This document shows, piece by piece, positions 18,610-27,167 of a stretch of DNA of 64,000 bases (position 1 is the stretch's first letter; each line of letters starts with the position of its first letter). Origin of the DNA: Streptomyces sp. NBC_00490 (GTDB lineage Bacteria; Actinomycetota; Actinomycetes; Streptomycetales; Streptomycetaceae); the NCBI RefSeq assembly GCF_036013645.1, contig NZ_CP107869.1:9672001-9736000 (forward strand), given 5' to 3'. The position numbers and the translations under genes are program-made. The notes beneath the pieces were generated by a model that saw only the letters and a program-made list of their open reading frames with translations, had not been told where the DNA came from and did no database searches.

Positions 18610-19113
18610 ATGTCCTTGCAGAGAGTCGAAAATCGGAAGACGACGACACATCGGACTCGGCTGACCCTGCGCGCGCTGCTGGGCGTCGCCCTCGCGTTCG
18701 GCCTGGCGGCGCTGACGCCGCTCCAGGCCCAGGCGGCTTCCAAGGAGAGTGCGTCGTACGGGACATTGCCCAACGAGGGCCTGTACCCCGAGCAGACCTC
18801 CTGCTCGGGACGTTACTACCAGCCCAACGTGCCTGGCGGCGCGACGAAGACCGTGGTCTACGCCGGGCGGACCATCACCCTGAAGTACTTCTACAGCCCT
18901 GGCTGCGGCTCGTTCGCCCGTATAGAGAACGCGCCCGAGGGTTGTGCCGCGCACAGCAACCGCGACGGTTCCACGATCGTGTGGGTACTCGAGACGGTCG
19001 ACCCGGGAATCGACTACGCCTATACCAAGGTGATCAACAACCTGGACGGCCGGCTGAGCAAGGCGGTGCTGTTCTGCAACGACCAGCGGCTGGCCGAGAC
19101 CGCCTGGTATTAG
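18610..19113 (+). CDS. Secreted hypothetical protein
   Basis: The 167-residue product has a long signal peptide (about 1-43, cleavage after LQAQAA) and a small mature domain with four cysteines (TSCSGRY, GCGSFA, GCAAHS, LFCNDQ). This is consistent with an extracellular disulfide-stabilised domain. It may be related to DUF2690-type secreted proteins, but the match is weak. It follows the I36-like gene by 140 bases in the same direction and is followed by a strong hairpin terminator. Confidence 0.78.
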   Translation: MSLQRVENRKTTTHRTRLTLRALLGVALAFGLAALTPLQAQAASKESASYGTLPNEGLYPEQTSCSGRYYQPNVPGGATKTVVYAGRTITLKYFYSPGCGSFARIENAPEGCAAHSNRDGSTIVWVLETVDPGIDYAYTKVINNLDGRLSKAVLFCNDQRLAETAWY

Positions 19114-19170
19114 ATCGCCTGCTGCGCGCAGCCGCACCGCCGAACCGTTCAGTGCGCGCTGAATCATTGC

Positions 19171-19206
19171 CCGACGGCATGGACCACAACAGGTCCATGC
19201 CGTCGG
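19171..19206 (+). terminator. Strong hairpin terminator
   Basis: A perfect 15-bp stem, CCGACGGCATGGACC (19171-19185) and GGTCCATGCCGTCGG (19192-19206), closes a 6-base loop ACAACA. It stands 58 bases after the stop of the secreted protein gene. Confidence 0.8.
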
Positions 19207-19386
19207 CTCCGTTGTACGTCCTCGCCCTGGCCTTGGTGGCGTGATCCAGGTCTACGACAACCTCGTCGTCGGGATCGCAAGCGACGGGCCCGGTTCAGGC
19301 CCCTCGCCGCCATAGAGCCGGATCCCGCGGTCACATCCTCAAAGGCGCAACCCGCGAGGAAGCACTCCACCTCTACGGCGACGGGG

Positions 19387-20259
19387 TCAGCCGGCCGTGG
19401 CCCCGTTCTGGGAGGCGGTCCAGGAGGAGAGGAGGCGCAGGGCTTCTTCGGAGGGGGAGCCGGGTTCGGCGGTGTAGATGAGGAGGGTGAGGCCGGGTTC
19501 GTCGTCCGCGGCCGAGCCGTGCCAGGCCAGGGTGAGCTCGCCGACGACCGCGTGATGGAAGCGTTTGACACCGGTGCCGTGACGGCGCACGTTGTGGGAG
19601 CCCCAGCGGGTGCGGAAGGCGTCGCTGCGGGTGGACAGCTCGCCCACCAGGTCGTGAAGGTCCTTGTCGTGCGGGTTGCGGCCGGCTTCGGTGCGGAGCA
19701 CGTCCACGGTCATGTCGGCGATGAGGTCCCAGTCCGGATAGAAGCGCCGGGCCGCCGGGTCGAGGAACTGGAAGCGGGCCATGTTCGGCGCCTGGCCGCC
19801 ACTGTCGTAAAGGTCGGCGAAGAACGCGCGGGCCAGCGGGTTGGCGGCGAGCAGGTCCAGGCGACCGTTCGTCACGAACGCGGGCCCGGCGGTGACGGCG
19901 TCCAGGGTCCACTGCAGGCTCTTGGGCAGGGCCCGCTGTCGGCTGGAGCGTGACCGGGGGCGGGCAAGCGTGTCGGAGCCTTCCTGGGCCTGGGCCAGGT
20001 GAAGCAGGTGGGCCCGTTCGACCTCGTCCAACTGGAGTGCGCGGGCGATCGATTCGAGCACGGCGGGGGAGACACCGGTGAGGTTGCCGCGCTCCAGTTT
20101 GCCGTAGTAGTCGACGCTGACGTCGGCCAGCGTGGCGACCTCGCTGCGCCGCAGCCCGGGCACCCGGCGCCGACTGCCGGCCGGCAGCCCGGCCTGCTCC
20201 GGCGTGATCTTGGCTCTCCGCGAGGTGAGGAACTCGCGGACTTCGTCACGGTTGTCCAC
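19387..20259 (-). CDS. XRE-family regulator with MmyB-like ligand domain
   Basis: The 290-residue product has an N-terminal helix-turn-helix (about 8-85, with VPGLRRSEVATLADVSVDYY and KLERG) and a C-terminal MmyB-type sensor domain (about 105-285, with AGPAFVTNGRLDLLAANPLA and LDPAARRFYPDW). This family in actinobacteria often controls neighbouring oxidoreductase genes. It is divergent from the alcohol dehydrogenase gene, and a palindrome at 20295-20311 in the gap is a likely operator. Confidence 0.92.
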   Translation of the reverse strand: MDNRDEVREFLTSRRAKITPEQAGLPAGSRRRVPGLRRSEVATLADVSVDYYGKLERGNLTGVSPAVLESIARALQLDEVERAHLLHLAQAQEGSDTLARPRSRSSRQRALPKSLQWTLDAVTAGPAFVTNGRLDLLAANPLARAFFADLYDSGGQAPNMARFQFLDPAARRFYPDWDLIADMTVDVLRTEAGRNPHDKDLHDLVGELSTRSDAFRTRWGSHNVRRHGTGVKRFHHAVVGELTLAWHGSAADDEPGLTLLIYTAEPGSPSEEALRLLSSWTASQNGATAG

Positions 20260-20294
20260 ACCCCTGACCGTACGACGTCCGCGCGGCCGTAGGG

Positions 20295-20311
20295 ATGTAC
20301 TGCCAGTACAT
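20295..20311. promoter_or_regulatory. Palindromic operator candidate for the MmyB-type regulator
   Basis: ATGTACT (20295-20301), spacer GCC, then AGTACAT (20305-20311) is a perfect 7-bp inverted repeat. It lies 36 bases upstream of the regulator start and 116 bases upstream of the dehydrogenase start, placed to control both divergent units. Confidence 0.6.
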
Positions 20312-20426
20312 GGTTCAACAGCAACTGGTTGCCCGCGCGAAACGGGGGTTCCCTGAATGACGTGGGCTTTCAGCCCGCCCGGCCGTCCGACGCGGTCGGT
20401 CCCTCATACGCAAGGAGCAACACCTC

Positions 20427-21449
20427 ATGCGCGGTGTCGTGATGCATGCCCCCGGAGACTTCCGGGTCGAGGAGCGCGAGGACCCGAAGATCCTGAAGCC
20501 CACGGACGCGGTCATCCGGGTGGCGGCGGCCTGTGTGTGCGGCTCGGATCTGTGGCCGTACCGCGGGGCCGAGCCCTTCGAGGAGCGCTCCCCGATCGGC
20601 CACGAGTACGTGGGCGTGGTGGAGGAGATCGGCAGTGAGGTGAGGACCGTCAGGCCCGGCCAGTTCGTGGTCGGCGGCTTCTCCACCTCCGACAACACCT
20701 GCGAGAACTGCCGGGCCGGCTACCAGACGTCCTGCGTCCAGCGCGAGTGGATGAACGAGATGGGCGCCCAGGCGGAGCGGCTGCGTGTCCCGCTCGCCGA
20801 CGGCACCCTCGTCGCCACCCCGGGCACCCCGGACGAGGACCTGATCCCGAGCTTGCTGACCGCCTCCGACGTGCTCGGCACCGGCTGGTTCGCCGCCGTC
20901 GCCGCGCAGGCCGGACCCGGTAGGACGGTCGCTGTGGTCGGGGACGGCGCGGTCGGTCTGCTCGGCGTGCTGGCCGCCCGGCAGCTCGGCGCGGAGCGGG
21001 TCATCGCCATGAGCCGGCACGCCTCCCGGCAGCGGCTGGCCCTGGAGTTCGGCGCGACCGACATCGTCACCGAGCGCGGCGACGCAGGCGTGGCGAAGAT
21101 CAAGGAACTGACCGGCGGCTACGGCGCACACTCCGTCATCGAGGCGGTCGGCACCCAGGAGTCGATGCTCCAGGCGATCCGCTCCACCCGCCCCGGCGGC
21201 CATGTGGGCTACGTCGGCGTCTCCCACGACGTCACCCTCGACGGCCAGGAGCTGTTCTTCTCCCACGCACATTTGCACGGCGGCCCGGCCCCGGTCCGTG
21301 AGTTCCTGCCGCAGCTGATCGAGCTGATCTGGACGAGGCAGATCGACCCGGGCAAGGTCTTCGACCTCACCCTGCCCCTCGACCAGGCCGCCGACGCCTA
21401 CCGGGCGATGGATGAACGCCGCGCCATCAAGGTCCTGCTCAAGCCCTGA
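20427..21449 (+). CDS. Zinc-dependent alcohol dehydrogenase
   Basis: This 340-residue medium-chain dehydrogenase has the catalytic zinc motif CGSDLWPY (about 38-45) and GHEYVG (about 61-66). The structural zinc lobe is DNTCENCRAGYQTSC, where the first of the usual four cysteines is Asp. The nucleotide-binding loop is VVGDGAVGLLGVLAA. It should oxidise an alcohol or reduce an aldehyde with NAD(P). AAGGAG lies upstream of the ATG. The aldo/keto reductase gene follows by 32 bases, so they form an operon controlled by flanking MmyB-type regulators. Confidence 0.93.
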   Translation: MRGVVMHAPGDFRVEEREDPKILKPTDAVIRVAAACVCGSDLWPYRGAEPFEERSPIGHEYVGVVEEIGSEVRTVRPGQFVVGGFSTSDNTCENCRAGYQTSCVQREWMNEMGAQAERLRVPLADGTLVATPGTPDEDLIPSLLTASDVLGTGWFAAVAAQAGPGRTVAVVGDGAVGLLGVLAARQLGAERVIAMSRHASRQRLALEFGATDIVTERGDAGVAKIKELTGGYGAHSVIEAVGTQESMLQAIRSTRPGGHVGYVGVSHDVTLDGQELFFSHAHLHGGPAPVREFLPQLIELIWTRQIDPGKVFDLTLPLDQAADAYRAMDERRAIKVLLKP

Positions 21450-21481
21450 TAGGCCACGCCTGACGAACGGACGGTGCGTGC

Positions 21482-22477
21482 ATGAGTGACGAGATGAGAT
21501 ACGGGCACCTGGGCCGTTCCGGTCTGCTGGTCAGCCGGATCGGCCTCGGGACGATGGACTTCGGCTTCACCGTGGACGAACCGACCAGTTTCGCGGTCAT
21601 GGACACGGCCGTCGAAGCGGGTGTCAACTTCTTCGACACCGCCGATGTCTACGGCGGCCCGCAGTCGCCGGACATGCGCAAGGGGTACGGCGTCTCGGAG
21701 CAGACCATCGGCCGGTGGCTCAGGCGCAGCGGGCGCCGCGACGAGATCGTCCTGGCCACGAAGGTGTACCAGCCGATGGGACTGGGGCCGAACGACCGCG
21801 GGCTGTCCGCCTATCACATCCGGCGGGCGTGTGAGGCGAGCCTGCGACGGCTCCAGACGGACCACATCGACCTCTATCAGATGCACCACATCGACCGGGC
21901 CACGCCCTGGGAGGAAATCTGGCAGGCGATGGAACAGCTCGTACGCGACGGCAAGATCAGTTACGTCGGCAGCAGCAACTTCGCCGGCTGGGACGTCGCC
22001 CTCGCCCAATCGGCCGCCACCGCACGGCACTTCATGGGCCTGACCTGCGAACAGAGCCTGTACAACCTCGCCGTGCGAGCCGTGGAACGCGAACTCGTCC
22101 CCGCGCTGCGCCACCTCGGAATCGGCCTGATCCCCTACAGTCCGTTGCACGCCGGCCTGCTCACCGGCGTCCTCGACTCCGCCGCAGAGGGACACCTCCA
22201 GGATGCTTCGATGCTGGAGCGCGTCGACGCGCATCGCCACCAACTCGAAGCGTACGAAGAGCTGTGCCGGGAGCTGGGCGCCAGGCCGGCACATGTGGCG
22301 CTGGCCTGGGTGCTGCACAACCCTGCCGTCTCCACCACGGTCACCGGAGCGGCGACGAGCGAGCAACTGCGGTCCAACCTCGGCGCGTTGTCCGTGTATT
22401 TGGACGACAACGCCCTTGAACGCCTCGACCGTATCTGGCCTGGGCCAGGGGAAGCCCCGCAGGCGTATGCCTGGTGA
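21482..22477 (+). CDS. Aldo/keto reductase
   Basis: The 331-residue product has the AKR TIM-barrel with the catalytic tetrad in DTADVYGG (Asp, Tyr), LATKVYQP (Lys) and YQMHHID (His). It is of the YajO/PdxI-like type. It should reduce carbonyls with NADPH. It is the second gene of the dehydrogenase operon, and its end overlaps the start of the second MmyB-type regulator by 11 bases. Confidence 0.92.
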   Translation: MSDEMRYGHLGRSGLLVSRIGLGTMDFGFTVDEPTSFAVMDTAVEAGVNFFDTADVYGGPQSPDMRKGYGVSEQTIGRWLRRSGRRDEIVLATKVYQPMGLGPNDRGLSAYHIRRACEASLRRLQTDHIDLYQMHHIDRATPWEEIWQAMEQLVRDGKISYVGSSNFAGWDVALAQSAATARHFMGLTCEQSLYNLAVRAVERELVPALRHLGIGLIPYSPLHAGLLTGVLDSAAEGHLQDASMLERVDAHRHQLEAYEELCRELGARPAHVALAWVLHNPAVSTTVTGAATSEQLRSNLGALSVYLDDNALERLDRIWPGPGEAPQAYAW

Positions 22478-23483
22478 GACCGGCCCCGGGCCGACCGAGA
22501 ATCCGGGCGGCATTGCTGCCGCATCGCCGAGCTCTTCCGGGTGGCGATCCGCCAAGGGCGCGCATCGCCGCGACCCGGGCCCCGACCACCATGCCGCCAA
22601 CCGCGCCGACATCCGGGGCTTCCTCACCAGCCGACGGGCCAGGATCACCCCGGAGCAGGTTGGACTGCCCACCAGCGGACCACGCCGAGTGCCCGGCCTG
22701 CGGCGCGAGGAGGTCGCGCAGCTGGCTTCCATCAGCACGGACTACTACACCCGCGTCGAACAGGGGCGCATGCAGGCATCCGTCCCCGTCCTGGAAGCGA
22801 TCGCCCGTGCCCTGCACCTGGACGAGGACGAGCGCAGGTACCTGTTCGACCTGGCCCGAGCAGTCGGCACCACCCGGCGTGCACCTCGCTGCCGCAGGGA
22901 TGTCGAGGTGCCGCCCTCCGTCCAGTGGATGCTCGACTCCATGACGAGGTCGTCGGCCTTCGTACGCAACGGCCGCATGGAGGTCGTCGCTCACAACGCA
23001 CTGTTCCGTGCTCTGCACGCGCCGATGTTCGACAGCGACACCATCGACCGGCGCGGACGGCCGAACATCGCCCGCTACCTCTTCCTGGATCCGGGCTCAG
23101 CCGGTCTCTTCGTCGACTGGCAGGCCGCCGCCGTGACCACCGTCGCGCTGATGCGCGCCGAAGCCGGGCGCGAACCCCGCGACCGGGCCCTGCGCGACCT
23201 CATCGGCGAACTGTCCACGCTCAGCCCCCAGTTCCGCACCCAGTGGGCCGCCCACCACGTCCGCATCCACCACCACGGCACCAAGCGGCTCCAACACCCC
23301 GACGTCGGCCGCTTGGAACTGGTGTACCGATCCATGGACCTGCCTGTGTCCGACCGTGCGGTCTACGACCTGACCGTCTACACCGCCGAGCCCGGCACCT
23401 GTTCCGAAGACCGGCTCAGGCTCCTTGCCAGTTGGGCAGCGACACGGCCGTCAGCCGTAGAGCCCACGAAGGGCACGCCATAG
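22467..23483 (+). CDS. Second XRE/MmyB-like regulator
   Basis: The product is 338 residues from the ATG at 22467. A poorly conserved N-terminal 45 residues precede the helix-turn-helix (FLTSRRARITPEQVGLP, VPGLRREEVAQLASISTDYY) and an MmyB sensor domain (SSAFVRNGRMEVVAHNALFR, LDPGSAGLFVDW). It is a paralogue of the regulator at 19387-20259; together they bracket the two oxidoreductases. The true start may lie further in, since no later ATG or GTG with a good site is available. Confidence 0.82.
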   Translation: MPGETGPGPTENPGGIAAASPSSSGWRSAKGAHRRDPGPDHHAANRADIRGFLTSRRARITPEQVGLPTSGPRRVPGLRREEVAQLASISTDYYTRVEQGRMQASVPVLEAIARALHLDEDERRYLFDLARAVGTTRRAPRCRRDVEVPPSVQWMLDSMTRSSAFVRNGRMEVVAHNALFRALHAPMFDSDTIDRRGRPNIARYLFLDPGSAGLFVDWQAAAVTTVALMRAEAGREPRDRALRDLIGELSTLSPQFRTQWAAHHVRIHHHGTKRLQHPDVGRLELVYRSMDLPVSDRAVYDLTVYTAEPGTCSEDRLRLLASWAATRPSAVEPTKGTP

Positions 23484-23516
23484 AGGCCCCGTGGAAGAAG
23501 GAGCGGCGCCTTCAAA

Positions 23517-25088
23517 TTGGTTGACATGCACGGGTGGAATGTCGGACGTTTCGGCCGTGACCTATCGATGCGTCAGGGCCGGCCAGATGGCACGCAGATG
23601 ACTTTCAAAGACAGGAATCCGAGGCCGGTGCGCGGGGGGAGCCCGGCGGCGCTTGCCGCGGTGGACGCGGGCTCGTGGTACGAGCTGATCAACCGGGGCA
23701 GCGGCAAGGCGCTGGACATATCTGGCGCGAGTACTGCTGAGGGAGCCGCCGTTCAGCAGTGGGCCCGCAATGGCGGTGCCCATCAGCGGTTCCAGTTCGT
23801 CGACTCGGGCGACGGCTACTACCGACTGAAGGCCCAGCACTCGGGCAAGGTCCTCGACGTCCACGGCTGGTCCGGCGCCGACCGCGCGGACATCGTGCAG
23901 TGGGGAGACACAGGCGGCTCGAACCAGCAGTTCCGGCTGCAGGACTCGGCGGACGGTTACGTCCGTCTGATCAACCGCTACAGCGGCAAGGCCGTCGAGG
24001 TCCGGAACGCTGTCACTACGGACGGCGCCAAGGTTGTGCAGTTCACCGACCGCGGCGGCGCCAATCAGCAGTGGCAGCTGGTACCCGTCAAGAGCGTGTT
24101 GGAGCAGGTGCACACCGCAGGTCGGGTCAAGGACCTGGGGAAGACGGTGCAGTTCAGCTGGCCCGGGGTGTACTTCGAGGGCCGCTTCCGCGGGGTCGGC
24201 CTCGGGGTGGTGCTCGACTGCGCGGCCGCCGACTACGACGTCCAGATCGACGGGGCCACCGTCGCCACCCTGGTCACACCCGGCGACACCACGCACTGGA
24301 TCAACGGCTTGCGGGACGGCGAGCACACGGTCCGGGTCGTCAAACGCAACGACACCCCGGGGGACACCAGCACGTTCGGAGGCTTCGTCGCCGCGCCCGG
24401 GGGCGCCGTACTGAGCAAGCCGACGCCCCGGGACCGCCAGATCGAGTTCATCGGGGACTCCCTCACGGTGGGCTACGGCAATGTCTCGGGCACCCGCGAT
24501 TGCGATCCGGAGCAGCTCAAGCGGAACACCAACACCGACGTGAGCCACGGCGCCCTCACTGCCCGGCAGTTGGACGCCGACTACCAGATCAACGGCTTGT
24601 CCGGCCTCGGCATGGTGCGCAACGTCGCCGGCATCTGCCCGGACCTCACGTACCGGACCTACTACGACCGTGCCCTGCTGAACGTGGACGGCGACGTCTG
24701 GCAGAACCCGGGGACGTGGCGCCCCCAGATCGTGGTGGTCAACCTCGGCTCCAACGACTTCTCCGACCTCACCCCCGGCGAACCGTGGACGCCCGACAGT
24801 CTCGCGGCCGCCTACCGCACCGCCTACGGTGAGTTCCTCCGGAAACTGCGGACGCGCTACGGCGTGGGTACCGCCCTCGTGGCCGTCGGCTTCGACAAGA
24901 ACGCCGAGCATGTGCGGCAGGTGGTCGAGGCGTGCAACGACGCCGGCGACAGCGGGGTCCACTACTGGTTCCTCGATCAGTCGGGCCTGGACTTCCTCGG
25001 ATGTGACGGTCACACCTCGGCCCACGACGACCGGGTGATCGCCGACCGGCTTGCCCCGTTCCTCAGCAGCCTGCCGTCGGGATGGTGA
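23517..25088 (+). CDS. CBM13 lectin plus CE2-like SGNH esterase, no signal peptide
   Basis: This protein of about 520 residues has an N-terminal ricin-type lectin (about 50-185; three repeats such as INRGSGKALDISGA, SGKVLDVHGW and YSGKAVEVRNA with QW/QF motifs). A CE2-type beta-sandwich (about 190-300) and an SGNH esterase domain with GDSLTVGYGN and NLGSNDF follow, then a catalytic-His loop near DGHTSAHDD. It should deacetylate polysaccharide. The catalytic part is closely similar to 55232-56434. Every possible start (23517, 23526, 23568, 23598) gives a protein without a signal peptide, so the 5' end is probably lost or the protein stays inside. Confidence 0.82.
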   Translation: MVDMHGWNVGRFGRDLSMRQGRPDGTQMTFKDRNPRPVRGGSPAALAAVDAGSWYELINRGSGKALDISGASTAEGAAVQQWARNGGAHQRFQFVDSGDGYYRLKAQHSGKVLDVHGWSGADRADIVQWGDTGGSNQQFRLQDSADGYVRLINRYSGKAVEVRNAVTTDGAKVVQFTDRGGANQQWQLVPVKSVLEQVHTAGRVKDLGKTVQFSWPGVYFEGRFRGVGLGVVLDCAAADYDVQIDGATVATLVTPGDTTHWINGLRDGEHTVRVVKRNDTPGDTSTFGGFVAAPGGAVLSKPTPRDRQIEFIGDSLTVGYGNVSGTRDCDPEQLKRNTNTDVSHGALTARQLDADYQINGLSGLGMVRNVAGICPDLTYRTYYDRALLNVDGDVWQNPGTWRPQIVVVNLGSNDFSDLTPGEPWTPDSLAAAYRTAYGEFLRKLRTRYGVGTALVAVGFDKNAEHVRQVVEACNDAGDSGVHYWFLDQSGLDFLGCDGHTSAHDDRVIADRLAPFLSSLPSGW

Positions 25089-25313
25089 GGGACGTGACCT
25101 TCCAGTTGTGCCCGCCGCCCCTGGTATCGCATTGGTAGGAGCTAAGCGGTCGACCACAACAAGGCCACCTTCCTGCTGGGCGGCCTCACGAAGGAACCCA
25201 TCTCTCAGCCTGAGCTCGGCCTGATCGTCAAGGTGATCGGCCCCGTCGTGGGCTGAGAACCCGGCCCTGGGCGTGCCCGCGCGAGCTGCTCAGGACCCCG
25301 CATCCATGAATAC
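25089..25313. other. Intergenic region with a short gene remnant
   Basis: A forward frame at 25147-25257 reads through KATFLLGGLTKEPIS to VIGPVVG and a TGA. It has gene-like composition but no start, and is probably the tail of a lost gene. The rest shows no feature. Confidence 0.35.
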
Positions 25314-25363
25314 TTGGCTAGCCACACGATTGCTGCTACGTTATTCATGTGGCCAGCCACACG
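25314..25363 (+). promoter_or_regulatory. Promoter overlapped by two operator-like repeats
   Basis: TGGCTAGCCACACG (25315-25328) and TGGCCAGCCACACG (25350-25363) are direct repeats 35 bases apart; the first contains the perfect palindrome TGGCTAGCCA. They overlap a possible promoter, -35 TTGGCT (25314-25319) and -10 TACGTT (25337-25342) with a 17-base spacer. It serves the gene at 25403. The regulator is not identified. Confidence 0.55.
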
Positions 25364-25402
25364 TTCTCTGGAACTGTCGTATTGCCTTGGAGGAGTGACC
25401 CC

Positions 25403-25822
25403 ATGTCCCACAAGAACTCTCAAGTGAAGCCCCCGATCAACCAACGCGTGCTGGCCCTCGGCATCGCCCCTGCCGCGCTTTCGGCGGATGACTTTCCGCC
25501 GGGGGTGGCCACGCTCGAGGAGCTGGTCGCCATGAGGAAGCGCAACTGGGCTGCGATCCAGGCCGCCGGCGTCGACGGCGAGGAAGGCTATGTCAGCCTG
25601 GACCCCGACGAGGCTGAGGCCGAGCTGCGCCGGCTGTTCGACGGGGATGCGTTCGGCGTGGCGCTGATCGGTGGCGGCATCAAGAATGTCCCCGAGTACA
25701 CCGTTCTGTTCGAGCGGATCGTCAACGTGCTCATCGACCTCCAACCCAACATCCGGTTGAGCTTCAGCTCGCATCCGACGAACGTGCCCGAGGCGCTGCA
25801 ACGCTGGCTCAAGAGGTCCTGA
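25403..25822 (+). CDS. Conserved hypothetical protein
   Basis: The product is 139 residues from the ATG at 25403, with GGAGGAG 8 bases upstream. The layout (RVLALGIAPAALSADDFPPG, then DAFGVALIGGGIKNVP, EYTVLFERIVNVL and a C-terminal EALQRWL) matches a small conserved actinobacterial family with a Rossmann-like alternation of strands and helices. Its function is unknown. Two repeats over its promoter suggest tight control. An alpha/beta hydrolase gene follows 225 bases later. Confidence 0.82.
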   Translation: MSHKNSQVKPPINQRVLALGIAPAALSADDFPPGVATLEELVAMRKRNWAAIQAAGVDGEEGYVSLDPDEAEAELRRLFDGDAFGVALIGGGIKNVPEYTVLFERIVNVLIDLQPNIRLSFSSHPTNVPEALQRWLKRS

Positions 25823-26047
25823 CAATCCGTGGTCGTCGGTAAGCCGCGCAGCCATCGATTGTGAGTTCCGTCGGTCCGCGGCGCCGCGAGCAGATGCCCG
25901 CCCTATTTCCACTGCCGTCCGTGGGAACGGGCGTGTAGGTAGTTGATGCATCAACGGATCTCGATGGTGCCCATCCCGCGTGCGCCACCGCATGCATGAG
26001 CTCCCACCGCAGAAATGATCAGTCCGAGCCCCGAGTAGGAGCCACAC

Positions 26048-26890
26048 ATGCTTGAAGGATTCGAAGACCGCTATGCCGACGTGAACGGCACCCGGCTCCA
26101 CTACGTCATCGGCGGCGAAGGCGAGCCGCTGGTCCTCATGGACGGGTTTCCGCGCACCTGGCACGGCCTCCACAAGATCATGACCCCTTTGGCCGCACAC
26201 TTCCGCGTCATCGCCGTGGACTACCGAGGTCAGGGAGACTCGGACAAGCCCGGGGGCGGCTACGACAAGAAGACCATGGCAAAGGACGTCTACGAACTGG
26301 TCCGCGTCCTGGGCTACGAGCGGGTGAACATCGCCGGTGCCGACATCGGTGCGATGGTCGCCTACAGCTTCGCCGCCAACTATCCGCAGGCCACCAAGAA
26401 GCTCGCACTCTGGGAAGGCGCACCCTTCTCGCCGATGTTCCAGAACTTCGCCAAGCCGTTCCCCGGGCCCGGTGATCTGAACCTGTGGATATACCCGTTG
26501 AGCCAGGTCGAGGGTCTGCCCGCCAAGCTCCTCGCAGGCCGGTTCCGGCACGTGATCGACTGGTCGGCCGAACACCTCGCGCTCCACCCGGAACGGATCA
26601 GCGAGGAGAGCCGGGCCATCTACGCCCAGGCGTACGACACACCCGAGGCGCTGACCGCGGGGTTCGGCGTATTCAAGACCTTCCACCAGGATGTGGCCGA
26701 CAACGACTCGTATCGCCCCCTGGAGATGCCCGTGTTGGCCATTGCCAATCAGGGCGCCGACTTCATGCGGCCGATGATGGAAGACAAGGCCAACGACATC
26801 CGCTACAGCGGCATCGAGGACAGCGGCCACTTCATCGCGGAGGAACAGCCGGAAGCCCTGGTGGCCGAACTGGAAAAGTTCTTCGACTGA
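26048..26890 (+). CDS. Alpha/beta hydrolase, epoxide hydrolase/dehalogenase type
   Basis: The 280-residue product has an alpha/beta-hydrolase core with the DYRGQGDSDKP turn, the nucleophile elbow GADIGAMVA (Asp at about 98) and a C-terminal catalytic His in SGHFIAEEQPE. An Asp nucleophile points to epoxide hydrolases or haloacetate dehalogenases. Two usual residues differ: the oxyanion-hole motif HG is DG here (LVLMDGFPRTW), and the His before the nucleophile is Ala. Activity may therefore be altered. AGGAG precedes the ATG. Confidence 0.88.
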   Translation: MLEGFEDRYADVNGTRLHYVIGGEGEPLVLMDGFPRTWHGLHKIMTPLAAHFRVIAVDYRGQGDSDKPGGGYDKKTMAKDVYELVRVLGYERVNIAGADIGAMVAYSFAANYPQATKKLALWEGAPFSPMFQNFAKPFPGPGDLNLWIYPLSQVEGLPAKLLAGRFRHVIDWSAEHLALHPERISEESRAIYAQAYDTPEALTAGFGVFKTFHQDVADNDSYRPLEMPVLAIANQGADFMRPMMEDKANDIRYSGIEDSGHFIAEEQPEALVAELEKFFD

Positions 26891-27167
26891 CTCCCCGTAG
26901 AGCGAGCGCCTCGCGTTACGCAGGTCGGTACGGGCTCAAAAGGCGGAGTCCTTCGTCCGTACGGCCTACAGCGCTGCAGCGCACTCAGCTGCACGAAGGC
27001 CCGTCCCGGTCGTCGGCCAGGCTACACATCGAGGACGGCCGCAGCACCCGCGTCCGGTTCACCGTGGACTCCACAAGCCCCCACAGGCCGACAGCACTCA
27101 TGTCGGCGGCCACCACTGGCCCACCCCCCATCCCCCCACCACTGACCTGATGGAAAGTGAGACCCCC

